From the NCBI GenBank assembly GCA_018716405.1, contig DVJX01000048.1:1-39628 (forward strand): a stretch of 39,628 bases of DNA, written 5' to 3'. The stretch is from Candidatus Faecisoma merdavium. GTDB taxonomy: Bacteria > Bacillota_I > Bacilli_A > RF39 > UBA660. Both the position numbers and the translations under genes were made by a program. Positions 1-8,722 of this stretch are shown piece after piece; positions within the stretch are counted from its first letter, which is position 1; each line of letters begins with the position of its first letter. The notes beneath the pieces are model-generated. The model was not told the DNA's origin, made no database searches, and was given only the letters and a program-made list of their open reading frames with translations.

Positions 1-1935
1 TTTCTATTTCCTACAATTATTTTTTCGGATTCTTCTAATAGTGACATAACATTTTCAGCAACTTTTGAAGCTGGATTTACTTATGGAAATGTTTCTGATT
101 GCAATACAGGAACAGGTATATATTATTTTAAAGGTATTAATAAAGTTGGCGATTATGATGTTTGTTTATGGAGCGCTGCAGAAAAACGTGAGACTAGTAT
201 ATTTAGTTGTGAAGATAATTCTATGGAAAAATTTCCGATCACAGTAAATGGTAGTGATGGAAATGAATATTATGGCTATGGATGCAGAAAACCTAATGAT
301 GAGTCAAGTATAGAATATCAGGAACAAACAATATATGTTGGACAAGATATATCTGTTGGTAATATGTTTAGTGATAGTTGTGAAATCATATCTGGACATG
401 AATATGGACATTTAGGCAGTGATAGTCCAGCCAGTAATCCATGTTGGCTTACTGCTGATAAAGAAGGTGTTGTAAAATTAAAAATAAAAAATAAAACTGA
501 TGGTTGGGTAAGATATCTACAAGTCAACATAGAAAGAGCTTATGTCAAAGTGTCTGAATTAGATAATAAATATAAGTATGGATCTGTAAAATCGTGTGAA
601 TTATATAGTGAACACGCAAATTTGGTAAATTTTGATAATTTAAAATTTTGTGGATATCAATATGGGAAAGATGGCGAATTAATAAAAAATTTAACATGTC
701 AAGATACAGGATATGAACCGTTTTTCTTGAATTTTGAAAGTGCTGATGGAATTTTTTATAAAGGCTATGGATGTAGGAAGATTGTAGAAGAAACAGAAAT
801 AAAGTATGAAGATAAGACGATATATGTTGGACAAGATATATCTGTTGGTAATATGTTTAGTGATAATTGCGAAATTATATCTGGTGGTGAATATGGGCAT
901 TTAGGCAGCGATAGCCCAGCTAGTAATCCATGTTGGTTTACAGCTGATAAAGTAGGAAATACAAAAATTAAAGTTACCAATAAAAATACATCACTTACTA
1001 AATATTATAATTTTACAATAAAAAAAGCAATTACAAGCATTTCTGAATTGGATGATAAGTATTATTATGGCTCAGTTAAAGCATGTTCTCTTCTATTTTC
1101 AGGCAAAGATTATGCTAAAATAGTTAACTTTGAACATTTAAAATTTTGCGGCAATACTTATTTTAGTCCATTAAATCCTAGCGTGTTTGAATGTGAAAAT
1201 GACGATTATGAACAATTTGCATTAACTTTTAGTGATGGAACAAAAGTTTATGAAGGTTTTGGCTGTAGAAAAGAAAAAACGGATGAAGATTTTGAATCAA
1301 AGATTTGCAAAGTTGTTTCTTATGTAAAGAAAGTATCAAATGATAAAAATATTTCATTAGAAGGTTTACCGCCTCTGTTAATTAATGGAGTTGAATATAA
1401 CATTAATGATTTGTCTTGTAATAATGATATTTCTTGTAGTGGAGATGAGTGTAATTATTTTTTAGAAAAAGAAATTAAAAATGTTAGAGAACATTGTAAT
1501 ACTGTTTATCAAAATTATTCTTTTAATGAATATGATTCACATGTTGGCCGTATGAATGAATGTATAAGTTTCAACTCGTTTTATGTAGAGTTGGTTAATA
1601 AAGGAATTGTAAATGATTTAGCTAGCTATTGTGGAATATTATCAGAAGGTTTTGCTAGCAAGGTATCTTTCGTTTTAAACATTATAATGATAGCAGGTCC
1701 TATTTTAGCTATTTTATTAGGTTCAGTTGATTTTATTAAAGTAATTACTAATGGTGATGCTAATAAAGAAATGAAAACAGCGTTTAAACATTTTATGATA
1801 AGAGTAGGATTAGCAGCATTACTATTTATAGTGCCTTTGCTTTTATCATTCATATTAAATATATTTATGGCAAATGAAGGCGGATATGACCCTGAAAATC
1901 CATTTTGTAATGTTAATGATTGGAGTGAACAATGA
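1..1935 (+). CDS. Cys-rich repeat surface protein with C-terminal two-helix membrane tail (5' partial)
   Basis: The frame is open from base 1, so the gene starts upstream of the window; 644 residues are visible. An internal ATG at 223 is probably not the start. The extracellular-looking part carries two almost identical blocks (visible residues about 108-150 and 271-313) with the core YVGQDISVGNMFSD and conserved Cys, Gly and Trp, and three GYGCRK or GFGCRK motifs. Even cysteine spacing suggests disulphide-bonded modules, perhaps Ig-like. The C-terminus has two hydrophobic helices (about 554-580 and 600-624) around a short charged loop GDANKEMK, followed by a short polar tail. This helix-loop-helix resembles VirB2/TrbC-type pilin segments, but I cannot confirm homology. 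The stop overlaps the next ATG (ATGA). Function unknown; a surface or secretion-related role is inference. Confidence 0.75.
   Translation, partial: FLFPTIIFSDSSNSDITFSATFEAGFTYGNVSDCNTGTGIYYFKGINKVGDYDVCLWSAAEKRETSIFSCEDNSMEKFPITVNGSDGNEYYGYGCRKPNDESSIEYQEQTIYVGQDISVGNMFSDSCEIISGHEYGHLGSDSPASNPCWLTADKEGVVKLKIKNKTDGWVRYLQVNIERAYVKVSELDNKYKYGSVKSCELYSEHANLVNFDNLKFCGYQYGKDGELIKNLTCQDTGYEPFFLNFESADGIFYKGYGCRKIVEETEIKYEDKTIYVGQDISVGNMFSDNCEIISGGEYGHLGSDSPASNPCWFTADKVGNTKIKVTNKNTSLTKYYNFTIKKAITSISELDDKYYYGSVKACSLLFSGKDYAKIVNFEHLKFCGNTYFSPLNPSVFECENDDYEQFALTFSDGTKVYEGFGCRKEKTDEDFESKICKVVSYVKKVSNDKNISLEGLPPLLINGVEYNINDLSCNNDISCSGDECNYFLEKEIKNVREHCNTVYQNYSFNEYDSHVGRMNECISFNSFYVELVNKGIVNDLASYCGILSEGFASKVSFVLNIIMIAGPILAILLGSVDFIKVITNGDANKEMKTAFKHFMIRVGLAALLFIVPLLLSFILNIFMANEGGYDPENPFCNVNDWSEQ
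331..447 (+). repeat. Intragenic direct repeat, copy 1
   Basis: A 117-base block inside the surface protein gene. It matches 820-936 without any gap (offset 489 bases); the first 46 bases are identical and the rest differ mainly at silent or conservative positions. It encodes the module running from YVGQDIS to SNPCW. The high DNA identity suggests recent duplication or gene conversion. Confidence 0.9.
820..936 (+). repeat. Intragenic direct repeat, copy 2
   Basis: Second copy of the 117-base block at 331-447. The protein differs at only a few sites, such as S to N after MFSD, H to G before EYGHLG, and L to F after the CW pair on its edge. The sequence outside the block diverges much more, so the block is either recently copied or strongly constrained. 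Confidence 0.9.
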
Positions 1936-2462
1936 AATTATACGTAATTAGACATGGTGAAACTATTGAAAATGCAAGTGATTGTTTATGTGGAAGAATT
2001 AATAGTTCTTTAACAGAGAAGGGAATAGAACAAGCAAAACAAGTAGGAAAATATTTTAAAGATAAAAAAATTGATTTAATCATTAGTTCTCCTTTAGATA
2101 GATGTAAATTAACAGCCCAACTAATAAGTAATGACACACCAATAATTTATTCTGATAGTTTATTAGGACGAGATCATGGAGAATTTACTGGTGTGCCAAA
2201 AAATTCAATAAATTTTGATGATTATTGGAATTACAATAAAGATATACAGTATGAAAAAGCTGAAAGTGTTAAAACATTATATAATAGGGTTGCTAAATTA
2301 ATTGAAGAAATAAAGGAAAAATATAATGGTAAAAATATAATATTAGTTACTCATAGTGGAATAATAAGGGTATTATATTATTACTTTAAAGGAATTCCAG
2401 AAGATGGTATATTAAGTGAAGTAACAATAAAAAATTGTGAAATATTTGAATATGATATATAA
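1932..2462 (+). CDS. Histidine phosphatase family protein (phosphoglycerate mutase-like)
   Basis: The 176-residue protein begins MKLYVIRHGET, the RHG phosphohistidine motif of the branch-1 histidine phosphatase superfamily. A second conserved histidine lies in LVTHSGIIRVL near residue 140, and the general acid region is GRDHGEFTG near residue 78. The length fits small phosphatases of the CobC/GpmB/PhoE type rather than dPGM (about 230-250 residues). The ATG overlaps the previous stop by four bases, implying translational coupling to the surface protein gene, and ackA follows after 10 bases. The substrate cannot be told from sequence. A role in cobalamin synthesis is unlikely because no cob genes are visible. 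Confidence 0.88.
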   Translation: MKLYVIRHGETIENASDCLCGRINSSLTEKGIEQAKQVGKYFKDKKIDLIISSPLDRCKLTAQLISNDTPIIYSDSLLGRDHGEFTGVPKNSINFDDYWNYNKDIQYEKAESVKTLYNRVAKLIEEIKEKYNGKNIILVTHSGIIRVLYYYFKGIPEDGILSEVTIKNCEIFEYDI

Positions 2463-2472
2463 GGAGGAAAAT

Positions 2473-3654
2473 ATGAAAATATTATCTGTAAATGCAGGTA
2501 GTTCATCATTAAAATTTCAAATGTATGAAATGCCAGAAGAAAAAGTATTAATATCAGGTGTCTTTGAAAGAATCGGTATAGAAAATAGTATGTATACTAT
2601 TAAAATTAATGGTAATAAAACATCTAAAAATGCTTTATTACCAACTCATAAAGAAGCAGTTAAATTATTAGTAAATGAGTTAATTGAAAATAAAGTAATA
2701 AATTCTTTAGATGAAATAAAAGGAATTGGGCATAGAATAGTACAAGGAGCAGATAAATTTGAAAGTTCAGTTGTAATTGATGATAAAGTTATAGAAACAA
2801 TTTCTGAATTAAGTGCTTTAGCTCCATTACATAATCCAGCTGCAGTAATTGGGATAAAAGCTTTTAAAGAAATAATTCCAGATGCAGTTGCAGTTGCAGT
2901 TTTTGATACATCATTCCATCAAACAATGGAAAAGGAAACATATCTTTATGCACTTCCATACAATTGGTATACTGATTATCAAGTAAGAAAATATGGAGCT
3001 CATGGAACTAGTCATAAGTATGTTGCAGATAGATTATCAAAAATATTGAATAGAGAAGATATTAAAGTAATTGTTTGTCATTTAGGTAATGGTGGAAGTA
3101 TTACTGCAATTAATAATGGTAAATGTGTTGATACATCAATGGGATTTACTCCTAATGCTGGTATTATTATGGGAACAAGATGTGGAGATATAGATGTAAG
3201 TATAGTTCCTTATATGATGCAAAAAACTAATCTTACTTATCAAGAATTAGATAATGTAATAAATAAACAAAGTGGCCTATTAGGTATTAGTGGTGTAAGT
3301 AGTGATTCAAGAGATATTGAATCTGGAATTAAAGAAGGCAATGAAAGATGCATTTTAGCACAAAAAATGTTTGTCAGAAAAGTTGTTGATTATATAGCTA
3401 AATATTATGTTTTATTAAATGGTGTAGATGCAATTGCATTTACTGCGGGAATAGGAGAAAATAGCATTTCAACTAGAAAACATATTATTGATTCCTTAAA
3501 AGTGTTAGGTATTAAATTAGATGAAGAAGCTAATAATATTAGAGGAGAAGAAAAATTAATAACAACAAATGATTCAAGTATTCCATGCTATGTAATACCA
3601 ACAGATGAAGAAGTTATGATGGCACGCGATACATATAAATTTATTGAAGGATAA
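2473..3654 (+). CDS. ackA: Acetate kinase
   Basis: The product interconverts acetyl phosphate plus ADP with acetate plus ATP and is the ATP-yielding step of acetate fermentation in the cytoplasm. The 393 residues match the family length. Signature 1 is VNAGSSSLKF at residues 6-15, the arginine region GIGHRIVQG is near 84-92, the FDTSFH region is near residue 148, and FTAGIGENS is near 325. An in-frame ATG at 2437 exists inside the previous gene, but 2473 is preferred because a strong GGAGG lies just before it at 2463-2467. It sits at the end of the operon with the surface protein and the histidine phosphatase; no pta gene is visible here. A hairpin that includes the stop codon ends the transcript. 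Confidence 0.97.
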   Translation: MKILSVNAGSSSLKFQMYEMPEEKVLISGVFERIGIENSMYTIKINGNKTSKNALLPTHKEAVKLLVNELIENKVINSLDEIKGIGHRIVQGADKFESSVVIDDKVIETISELSALAPLHNPAAVIGIKAFKEIIPDAVAVAVFDTSFHQTMEKETYLYALPYNWYTDYQVRKYGAHGTSHKYVADRLSKILNREDIKVIVCHLGNGGSITAINNGKCVDTSMGFTPNAGIIMGTRCGDIDVSIVPYMMQKTNLTYQELDNVINKQSGLLGISGVSSDSRDIESGIKEGNERCILAQKMFVRKVVDYIAKYYVLLNGVDAIAFTAGIGENSISTRKHIIDSLKVLGIKLDEEANNIRGEEKLITTNDSSIPCYVIPTDEEVMMARDTYKFIEG

Positions 3655-3669
3655 TCCTTCTTTTTTTTC
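3646..3669 (+). terminator. Intrinsic terminator of ackA
   Basis: A perfect 6-bp stem, GAAGGA and TCCTTC, has the ackA stop codon TAA as its three-base loop and is followed by a run of eight T. Confidence 0.88.
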
Positions 3670-3698
3670 TAGACATAATCTATTAAATATAGTATAAT
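3670..3698 (+). promoter_or_regulatory. SigA-type promoter of nrnA-dnaD-nth
   Basis: TAGACA at 3670-3675 and TATAAT at 3693-3698 with a 17-base spacer. The -35 begins at the end of the ackA terminator T-run. Confidence 0.8.
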
Positions 3699-3722
3699 TG
3701 TTGCAGTAGAAAGTGTGATATT

Positions 3723-4664
3723 ATGTTGTTTAAAAAAATATATAAGATGATAAAAAAATATGATACAATAGTTATTGCTAGGCATATAGGATCTGATCCT
3801 GATGCTTTAGGTAGTACAATAGGTTTAAAAGAAGCAATATTATATAATTTTCCAAATAAAAAAGTTTATACAGTAGGTTCTCCTGCTAGTAGATTTAAAT
3901 ATATTGGAAATACTGATAAATTAGATGAAATAAATTTTAACAATAGTTTATTGATAGTTACTGATACACCTGATAAAAAAAGAATAGATGGTATTGATGT
4001 AAGTAAATTTGGTTTTGTAATAAAAATCGATCATCATCCATTTATAGAGAAATATGCAGATATTGAACTTATAGATGATAATGCTAGTAGTGCAAGTCAA
4101 TTAATAATTGAATTAATAAAAATTAATAATATGAAAATAAATGATACAATAGCTTCAAAATTATTTATTGGGGTAGTTGCTGATACTAATAGATTTTTAT
4201 ATAGTTATACATCTTTTAAGACATTTGAGTTAGTATCATGGTTAATAAAGAAAACAGATTTAAATTTCACACAACTATATCCTAATCTTTATAATAGGCC
4301 ATTTAAAGAAATAAAATTTTTGGGTTATATAGCGTCTAATTTGATAATTACTGAAAATGGCTTAGGATATTTAAAGATTACGGATGAAATATTAAAAAAT
4401 TATGAAGTTGATCCTTCTACTGCTGGAAATTTAATTGAAAATTTGAATAATATTCAAGAGGTAAAAGTTATTGCTCTTTGCAGTGAAGATAAAGGAAATA
4501 ATTATATAAAATGTTCTATAAGATCAAAAGGTCCAATTATAAACGAGTTACTTACCGATTATAATGGTGGGGGTCATATGTATGCTTGTGGAGCAAGACC
4601 AAAAAATTTCGATGATGTAGATAGAATGTTAAAAGATTTAGATGAGTTATGTAAAAATTATTAG
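3723..4664 (+). CDS. nrnA: DHH/DHHA1 phosphoesterase, NrnA-like (nanoRNase / pAp phosphatase)
   Basis: A 313-residue cytoplasmic Mn-dependent phosphoesterase. The DHH domain shows HIGSDPDALGS at residues 21-31, DTPD at 81-84 and DHHP at 103-106, all metal-binding motifs. The DHHA1 domain ends with GGGHMYACGA near 283-292, the substrate-binding glycine-rich motif. NrnA degrades 2-5 nt RNAs and dephosphorylates 3'-phosphoadenosine 5'-phosphate; related enzymes act on pApA from c-di-AMP. I cannot tell which substrate dominates here. It leads an operon with dnaD and nth, and the stop abuts the dnaD leader. The ribosome binding site is weak. Confidence 0.9.
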   Translation: MLFKKIYKMIKKYDTIVIARHIGSDPDALGSTIGLKEAILYNFPNKKVYTVGSPASRFKYIGNTDKLDEINFNNSLLIVTDTPDKKRIDGIDVSKFGFVIKIDHHPFIEKYADIELIDDNASSASQLIIELIKINNMKINDTIASKLFIGVVADTNRFLYSYTSFKTFELVSWLIKKTDLNFTQLYPNLYNRPFKEIKFLGYIASNLIITENGLGYLKITDEILKNYEVDPSTAGNLIENLNNIQEVKVIALCSEDKGNNYIKCSIRSKGPIINELLTDYNGGGHMYACGARPKNFDDVDRMLKDLDELCKNY

Positions 4665-4681
4665 TGATGGGGGAATTTTAT

Positions 4682-5311
4682 ATGTTGGATAAGGTTATAA
4701 AATTATTAAAAACTAAACCATTTTATATTCCTGAAATTTTAATTAAAAATTATAGAAAATTAAATATATCTGATTCAGAACTTATTTTATTAATTTATTT
4801 AATTAATACAACAGATGTTTTTAATCCAAAACAAATTGCTAAAGACCTAAATTTCAAATTAAATGAGGTAATGGAAATATTTAATAGTTTGATTGAAAAG
4901 AATATTATAAAGATTGATATTATAAATAAAAGTGTAAGAGAAGAAATAATTAATTTAGATGAATTATACAATAAATTAGCTTTTGTAATTGTAAATGATA
5001 AAACAAAAGAAAGCAGTAATTTGTTTGATGTTTTTGAAAAAGAATTTGGGCGAACTTTATCACCAATGGATTATGAAATAATAACCGATTGGCAAAAAGA
5101 TTTTGATGATAAATTAATTTTGCTCGCTTTGAAAGAAGCAGTTTTTAATAATGTTACCAATTTAAGATATATAGATAAAATAATTAGAGATTGGAGTAAA
5201 AAAGGTATTAAATCAAAGGAAGACATAATAAAAGACAAAAAAAATTATGAAAGTAAAAAATCAAATAAAAAATTATTTGATTATGATTGGTTAAATGAAC
5301 GAGATAGTTAA
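4682..5311 (+). CDS. dnaD: DnaD-family replication initiation protein
   Basis: The 209-residue protein has an N-terminal winged-helix part (residues 1-95) and a C-terminal DnaD-type helical domain around 115-185, including FDVFEKEFGRTLSPMDYEI and the RYIDKIIRDW segment (YxxxILxxW-like). In Bacillus, DnaD works with DnaA, DnaB and DnaI to load the replicative helicase at oriC. Earlier starts (GTG 4664, ATG 4667) are possible, but ATG 4682 has GGGGGA six to seven bases upstream. It overlaps nth by 17 bases, the conserved Bacillus dnaD-nth arrangement. Confidence 0.92.
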   Translation: MLDKVIKLLKTKPFYIPEILIKNYRKLNISDSELILLIYLINTTDVFNPKQIAKDLNFKLNEVMEIFNSLIEKNIIKIDIINKSVREEIINLDELYNKLAFVIVNDKTKESSNLFDVFEKEFGRTLSPMDYEIITDWQKDFDDKLILLALKEAVFNNVTNLRYIDKIIRDWSKKGIKSKEDIIKDKKNYESKKSNKKLFDYDWLNERDS

Positions 5312-5903
5312 ATATTTAGATGAATTAATACCTAATCCAAAATGTGAATTAAATTATAATAAAGATTACGAATTATTAATTGCAACAATGTTGAGTGCTC
5401 AAACAACAGATAAAAGAGTTAATATGGTAACAAGTATATTATTTAAAAAATATAATAGTTTAGAGTCTTTAAGAAAAGCTGATATTAATGATATTATAAA
5501 TATTATTAAACCAATTGGAACTTACAATAAAAAAGCTAAAAATATTATTGAAATTGCTAATAAATTAAAAGAAAAAAATGATATTGTACCAAATGATAGA
5601 CTATTTTTAGAAAGCTTACCTGGTGTTGGAAGAAAAACAACTAATGTTGTTTTAAGTAATATATATAATGTAGAGTGCATTGCTGTGGATACACATGTTT
5701 ATAGAGTAAGTATACGATTAGGAATTGCTAAAAAAAGTGATGACGTTTATAAGGTAGAAAAGAAATTAAACAAATTTTTTAAAGGTTATAATCTGTGTAG
5801 ATTACATCATCAATTGGTTTTATTTGGAAGATACTATTGTAAAGCAAAAAATCCAAATTGTGAAAATTGTAAATTAAAAAATATATGTAAAAAAGAAGGA
5901 TAA
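5295..5903 (+). CDS. nth: Endonuclease III (DNA glycosylase/AP lyase)
   Basis: A 202-residue base-excision repair enzyme that removes oxidised pyrimidines and cleaves the abasic strand. The helix-hairpin-helix LPGVGRKTTNVV spans residues 108-119 with catalytic Lys114, and the catalytic aspartate is Asp132 in VDTHVYR. The 4Fe-4S cluster ligands are Cys182, 189, 192 and 198 (C-x6-C-x2-C-x5-C), so the enzyme looks complete. It is translationally coupled to dnaD and convergent with the PBP gene. The stop codon sits in the loop of a shared terminator. Confidence 0.97.
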   Translation: MNEIVKYLDELIPNPKCELNYNKDYELLIATMLSAQTTDKRVNMVTSILFKKYNSLESLRKADINDIINIIKPIGTYNKKAKNIIEIANKLKEKNDIVPNDRLFLESLPGVGRKTTNVVLSNIYNVECIAVDTHVYRVSIRLGIAKKSDDVYKVEKKLNKFFKGYNLCRLHHQLVLFGRYYCKAKNPNCENCKLKNICKKEG

Positions 5904-5916
5904 CCCTTCTATTTTA
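5887..5916. terminator. Bidirectional terminator between nth and PBP gene
   Basis: The stem AGAAGG/CCTTCT (5894-5899 and 5905-5910) has the nth stop TAA in its loop. An A-run precedes it and a T-rich stretch follows, so it can serve both converging genes. It is nearly the same hairpin as at ackA. Confidence 0.75.
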
Positions 5917-8722
5917 TTTGTACTAATTTGATTTGTGTATCTGTAAAACTTCCGTATTTAATATGATATGTAATAGTATATGTCTCTTTCTTATTTGTTT
6001 GTATATAAGATGTGCTATTAAATACTTGGTTATCTGAATTTCTCATTACAGTACATGTAATAGTTGCTAAATTTGTAATATCATTTATTCCATTAGATAG
6101 TACTATAATTGGTTTTTCTGGTTCGATATATTCATCGCCAATACTTAATGTAATTGTTGAATTCCCATTTATTTGAGTACTTATTACTGAGCCATTATTG
6201 TTTTCTACTGTAAATTCTAAACCACTACTAGCATTGTCTTTAAAAATACTATAACTTGTTTTTACTACAAATGTAGTTGTCTCTGTTACAGGGTAAACAA
6301 AACTTGTATTACTTGTTGTAGAAATTAATTTTAAATTTCCGGTACTATCTTTTATATATATATCATAAACAACAGAACCAATATTTTTATTATTATAATC
6401 TAGATGTTCATTTATCTGTTTTTGTCTTGTTTCTTCATCAGTATATAATTTAGAATACATTTCATTTAGATAATTAGTATCTAAGAAATCAGGTGTTTTA
6501 ATAGCATCCCACGATAATGTATTGTTGCTATAGTTTAGATTTGTTACATTTTCTAATTGACTAAATCTAGTAGATGTTTTTGTTGGTTCAAATCCTTTTT
6601 TAAAGTATGCAGTGTATCTTTGTGATTTTGGAGTGTATTCACTAGGTAACATTGCATTTGGAAGACCATATTCAACTTCTAATTTTACAACTCCACTAGG
6701 TTGTTCCCAACTGGAATTTTCTGTATAAACAGATTTAGCAATTGCTTGGAAAATTCTTTTTACAGAGTAATCACTGAAAGTTAAACAATGCTCTTTTTCT
6801 AAATATTCATAACCATACCAAACAGCAATAGCATAAGAATCATTGAAACTAGCAACCCATCTATCACTTATTGCATTACTTGGTAAATCATGCGCTTTAA
6901 TATCTTCATAACTTAAATTAGTAGTACCAGTTTTAGCTGCATAATTAACACCATTAACACTTAAACCAACTGCATAACCTGCGGTATCTTCTAGAATTTT
7001 TGTTATCATATAAGCAGTTTCTTCACTCATTGCTTTTCTAGTGATAGGTTTTACTTGATATGTTTCTTTAGTTTCACTATACTCAATTTTTGTAAAACTA
7101 TGTGGTTCATAGTAGTATCCACCATTTGAAAATGCTGCATACGCTGCGGCTAAAGTAAGAGGGGATTCACCATTATATCCACCTAATGAGTGAGCTTCGT
7201 GTAAAAAATCTTCTGGTGAAAGTCCTAAATTTGTTACAAATTCTTTAATATTATTTGAATTGTTTTGTTGAAATGCTTTTAAAGCTGGAATATTTCTTGA
7301 GTGTTTTAATGCTTCGTGTAATGTTTGGAAATAATAGTATTTATAATCCCAGTTTCTAAGTTCAATTCCTCCAGTATAAGAATATGGTTCGTCAGTAAAT
7401 GGAGTATAAGTTGACCAGTTATTATACTGTATTCCAGGTCCATAATCATATAAAGGTTTAGCAGAAGAGCCAATTTGTCTATTCAAATCTGTAGCTAAAT
7501 TTTTTCCTCTAACAACTCTGTTTCTTCCACCACCTACAGCTTTGATTTCACCTGTATTAACATCTAATACAATTGATGATCCTTGAACATACTCATCTTT
7601 CCATTCATAAAGTGTTCCATTCATTACTCCTGCCATAGTTTCTTGCATAGATTTATCCATTGTAGTATAAATTTTCATAGGAACTTCATATGGATTGTTT
7701 CCAGTTCTATCTATAACTTCTTCCACTACAGTATCAATGAAATCTTGATATGTATTGGTAGAAGTTTCTTCTTCTTTTTTTACTAATAATTTATCAACAG
7801 TTAATTCTTTAGCAATATTATATTCTTCTTCATTAATATAACCATGTCTTAACATTAGGCTTAAAACGGTTTGTCTTCTTTCTTCACAAGCATCCGGATA
7901 AAGATAAGGGTTATAAGCATTAGGAGCTTGGAAAAGTCCTGCTATCATAGCGGCTTCAGCAACATTTAATTCACTAGCGCTTTTCCCAAAATAATCTTGA
8001 CTTGCTTGTTCAACTCCACGGTTAGAACCACCTAAGTTATTAGAGTTAACATAAAATTCAATAATTTGTTCTTTAGTATAATGAGTTTCAATTTCAAAAA
8101 CTGATACATAAATATCGGTAAATTTACGAATAATACCTTCTATTCCTTTATCTTCAGTGGAAGTAAAAGCGTTTTTAGATACTTGCATAGTAAGGGTTGA
8201 AGCACCACCACCACCTTGACCTAATATTTGACTAATAGAAGCTTTTAAAAATCTTGGCAAATCAACGCCACTATGTTGAAAAAATCTTGAATCTTCAGTA
8301 GCAATAATAGCATCAATTAAAGATTGTGATAATTCATCATATGTAACTTTTTGGCGCATTTCATCACCGATTTTGGCAAATTCTTCGCCATTGGCTAAAT
8401 ATAAGATAGTAGCATCTTTATTATATAATTTTTCTTCTGTAAACGAAGGAGCTGTGGCAACTATATAAGCACCAAAAGATATTCCTAAAATCAAACAAAA
8501 TATAGCAAAAGAAAAACAGAAAATCATAAATGATTTAAATATTTCTATTTTATTTAATTTCTTCTTCTTTTTTTTAGTTGTAAGAAAATATATCATTCCA
8601 ATAAATAGCATTAACAATATAGTTGGAATAAAACTTATTAAAAATGTTCCTACAATTAAAATAATTAAGCTAATAAATGCTGCAATAATTATTTTTTTAT
8701 TTTTCTTCCAAATTTTTTTCAT
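5909..8722 (-). CDS. Class A penicillin-binding protein (transglycosylase/transpeptidase)
   Basis: A 937-residue bifunctional peptidoglycan polymerase and cross-linker. The GT51 domain shows ATEDSRFF with catalytic Glu143 and the GGGGASTLTMQ motif near 170-180. The transpeptidase domain has SSAK with Ser419, SRN at 475-477 and KTGTTN from 597, so both active sites look intact. The C-terminal ~250 residues look like beta-rich extracellular modules. The N-terminus carries three hydrophobic segments (about 9-28, 30-48 and 62-88) instead of the usual single anchor. The second ATG (8722) is chosen because AAGGAG is eight bases before it; ATG 8728 would be only two bases away. It overlaps recU by about 26 bases, the classic recU-ponA operon. 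Confidence 0.95.
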   Translation of the reverse strand: MKKIWKKNKKIIIAAFISLIILIVGTFLISFIPTILLMLFIGMIYFLTTKKKKKKLNKIEIFKSFMIFCFSFAIFCLILGISFGAYIVATAPSFTEEKLYNKDATILYLANGEEFAKIGDEMRQKVTYDELSQSLIDAIIATEDSRFFQHSGVDLPRFLKASISQILGQGGGGASTLTMQVSKNAFTSTEDKGIEGIIRKFTDIYVSVFEIETHYTKEQIIEFYVNSNNLGGSNRGVEQASQDYFGKSASELNVAEAAMIAGLFQAPNAYNPYLYPDACEERRQTVLSLMLRHGYINEEEYNIAKELTVDKLLVKKEEETSTNTYQDFIDTVVEEVIDRTGNNPYEVPMKIYTTMDKSMQETMAGVMNGTLYEWKDEYVQGSSIVLDVNTGEIKAVGGGRNRVVRGKNLATDLNRQIGSSAKPLYDYGPGIQYNNWSTYTPFTDEPYSYTGGIELRNWDYKYYYFQTLHEALKHSRNIPALKAFQQNNSNNIKEFVTNLGLSPEDFLHEAHSLGGYNGESPLTLAAAYAAFSNGGYYYEPHSFTKIEYSETKETYQVKPITRKAMSEETAYMITKILEDTAGYAVGLSVNGVNYAAKTGTTNLSYEDIKAHDLPSNAISDRWVASFNDSYAIAVWYGYEYLEKEHCLTFSDYSVKRIFQAIAKSVYTENSSWEQPSGVVKLEVEYGLPNAMLPSEYTPKSQRYTAYFKKGFEPTKTSTRFSQLENVTNLNYSNNTLSWDAIKTPDFLDTNYLNEMYSKLYTDEETRQKQINEHLDYNNKNIGSVVYDIYIKDSTGNLKLISTTSNTSFVYPVTETTTFVVKTSYSIFKDNASSGLEFTVENNNGSVISTQINGNSTITLSIGDEYIEPEKPIIVLSNGINDITNLATITCTVMRNSDNQVFNSTSYIQTNKKETYTITYHIKYGSFTDTQIKLVQIK

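Noticed and set aside
318-980. Antisense ORFs of 69-71 codons opposite the surface repeat gene
   Set aside because: They mirror the long sense frame; two of them repeat simply because the sense gene repeats, and none has a convincing ribosome binding site.
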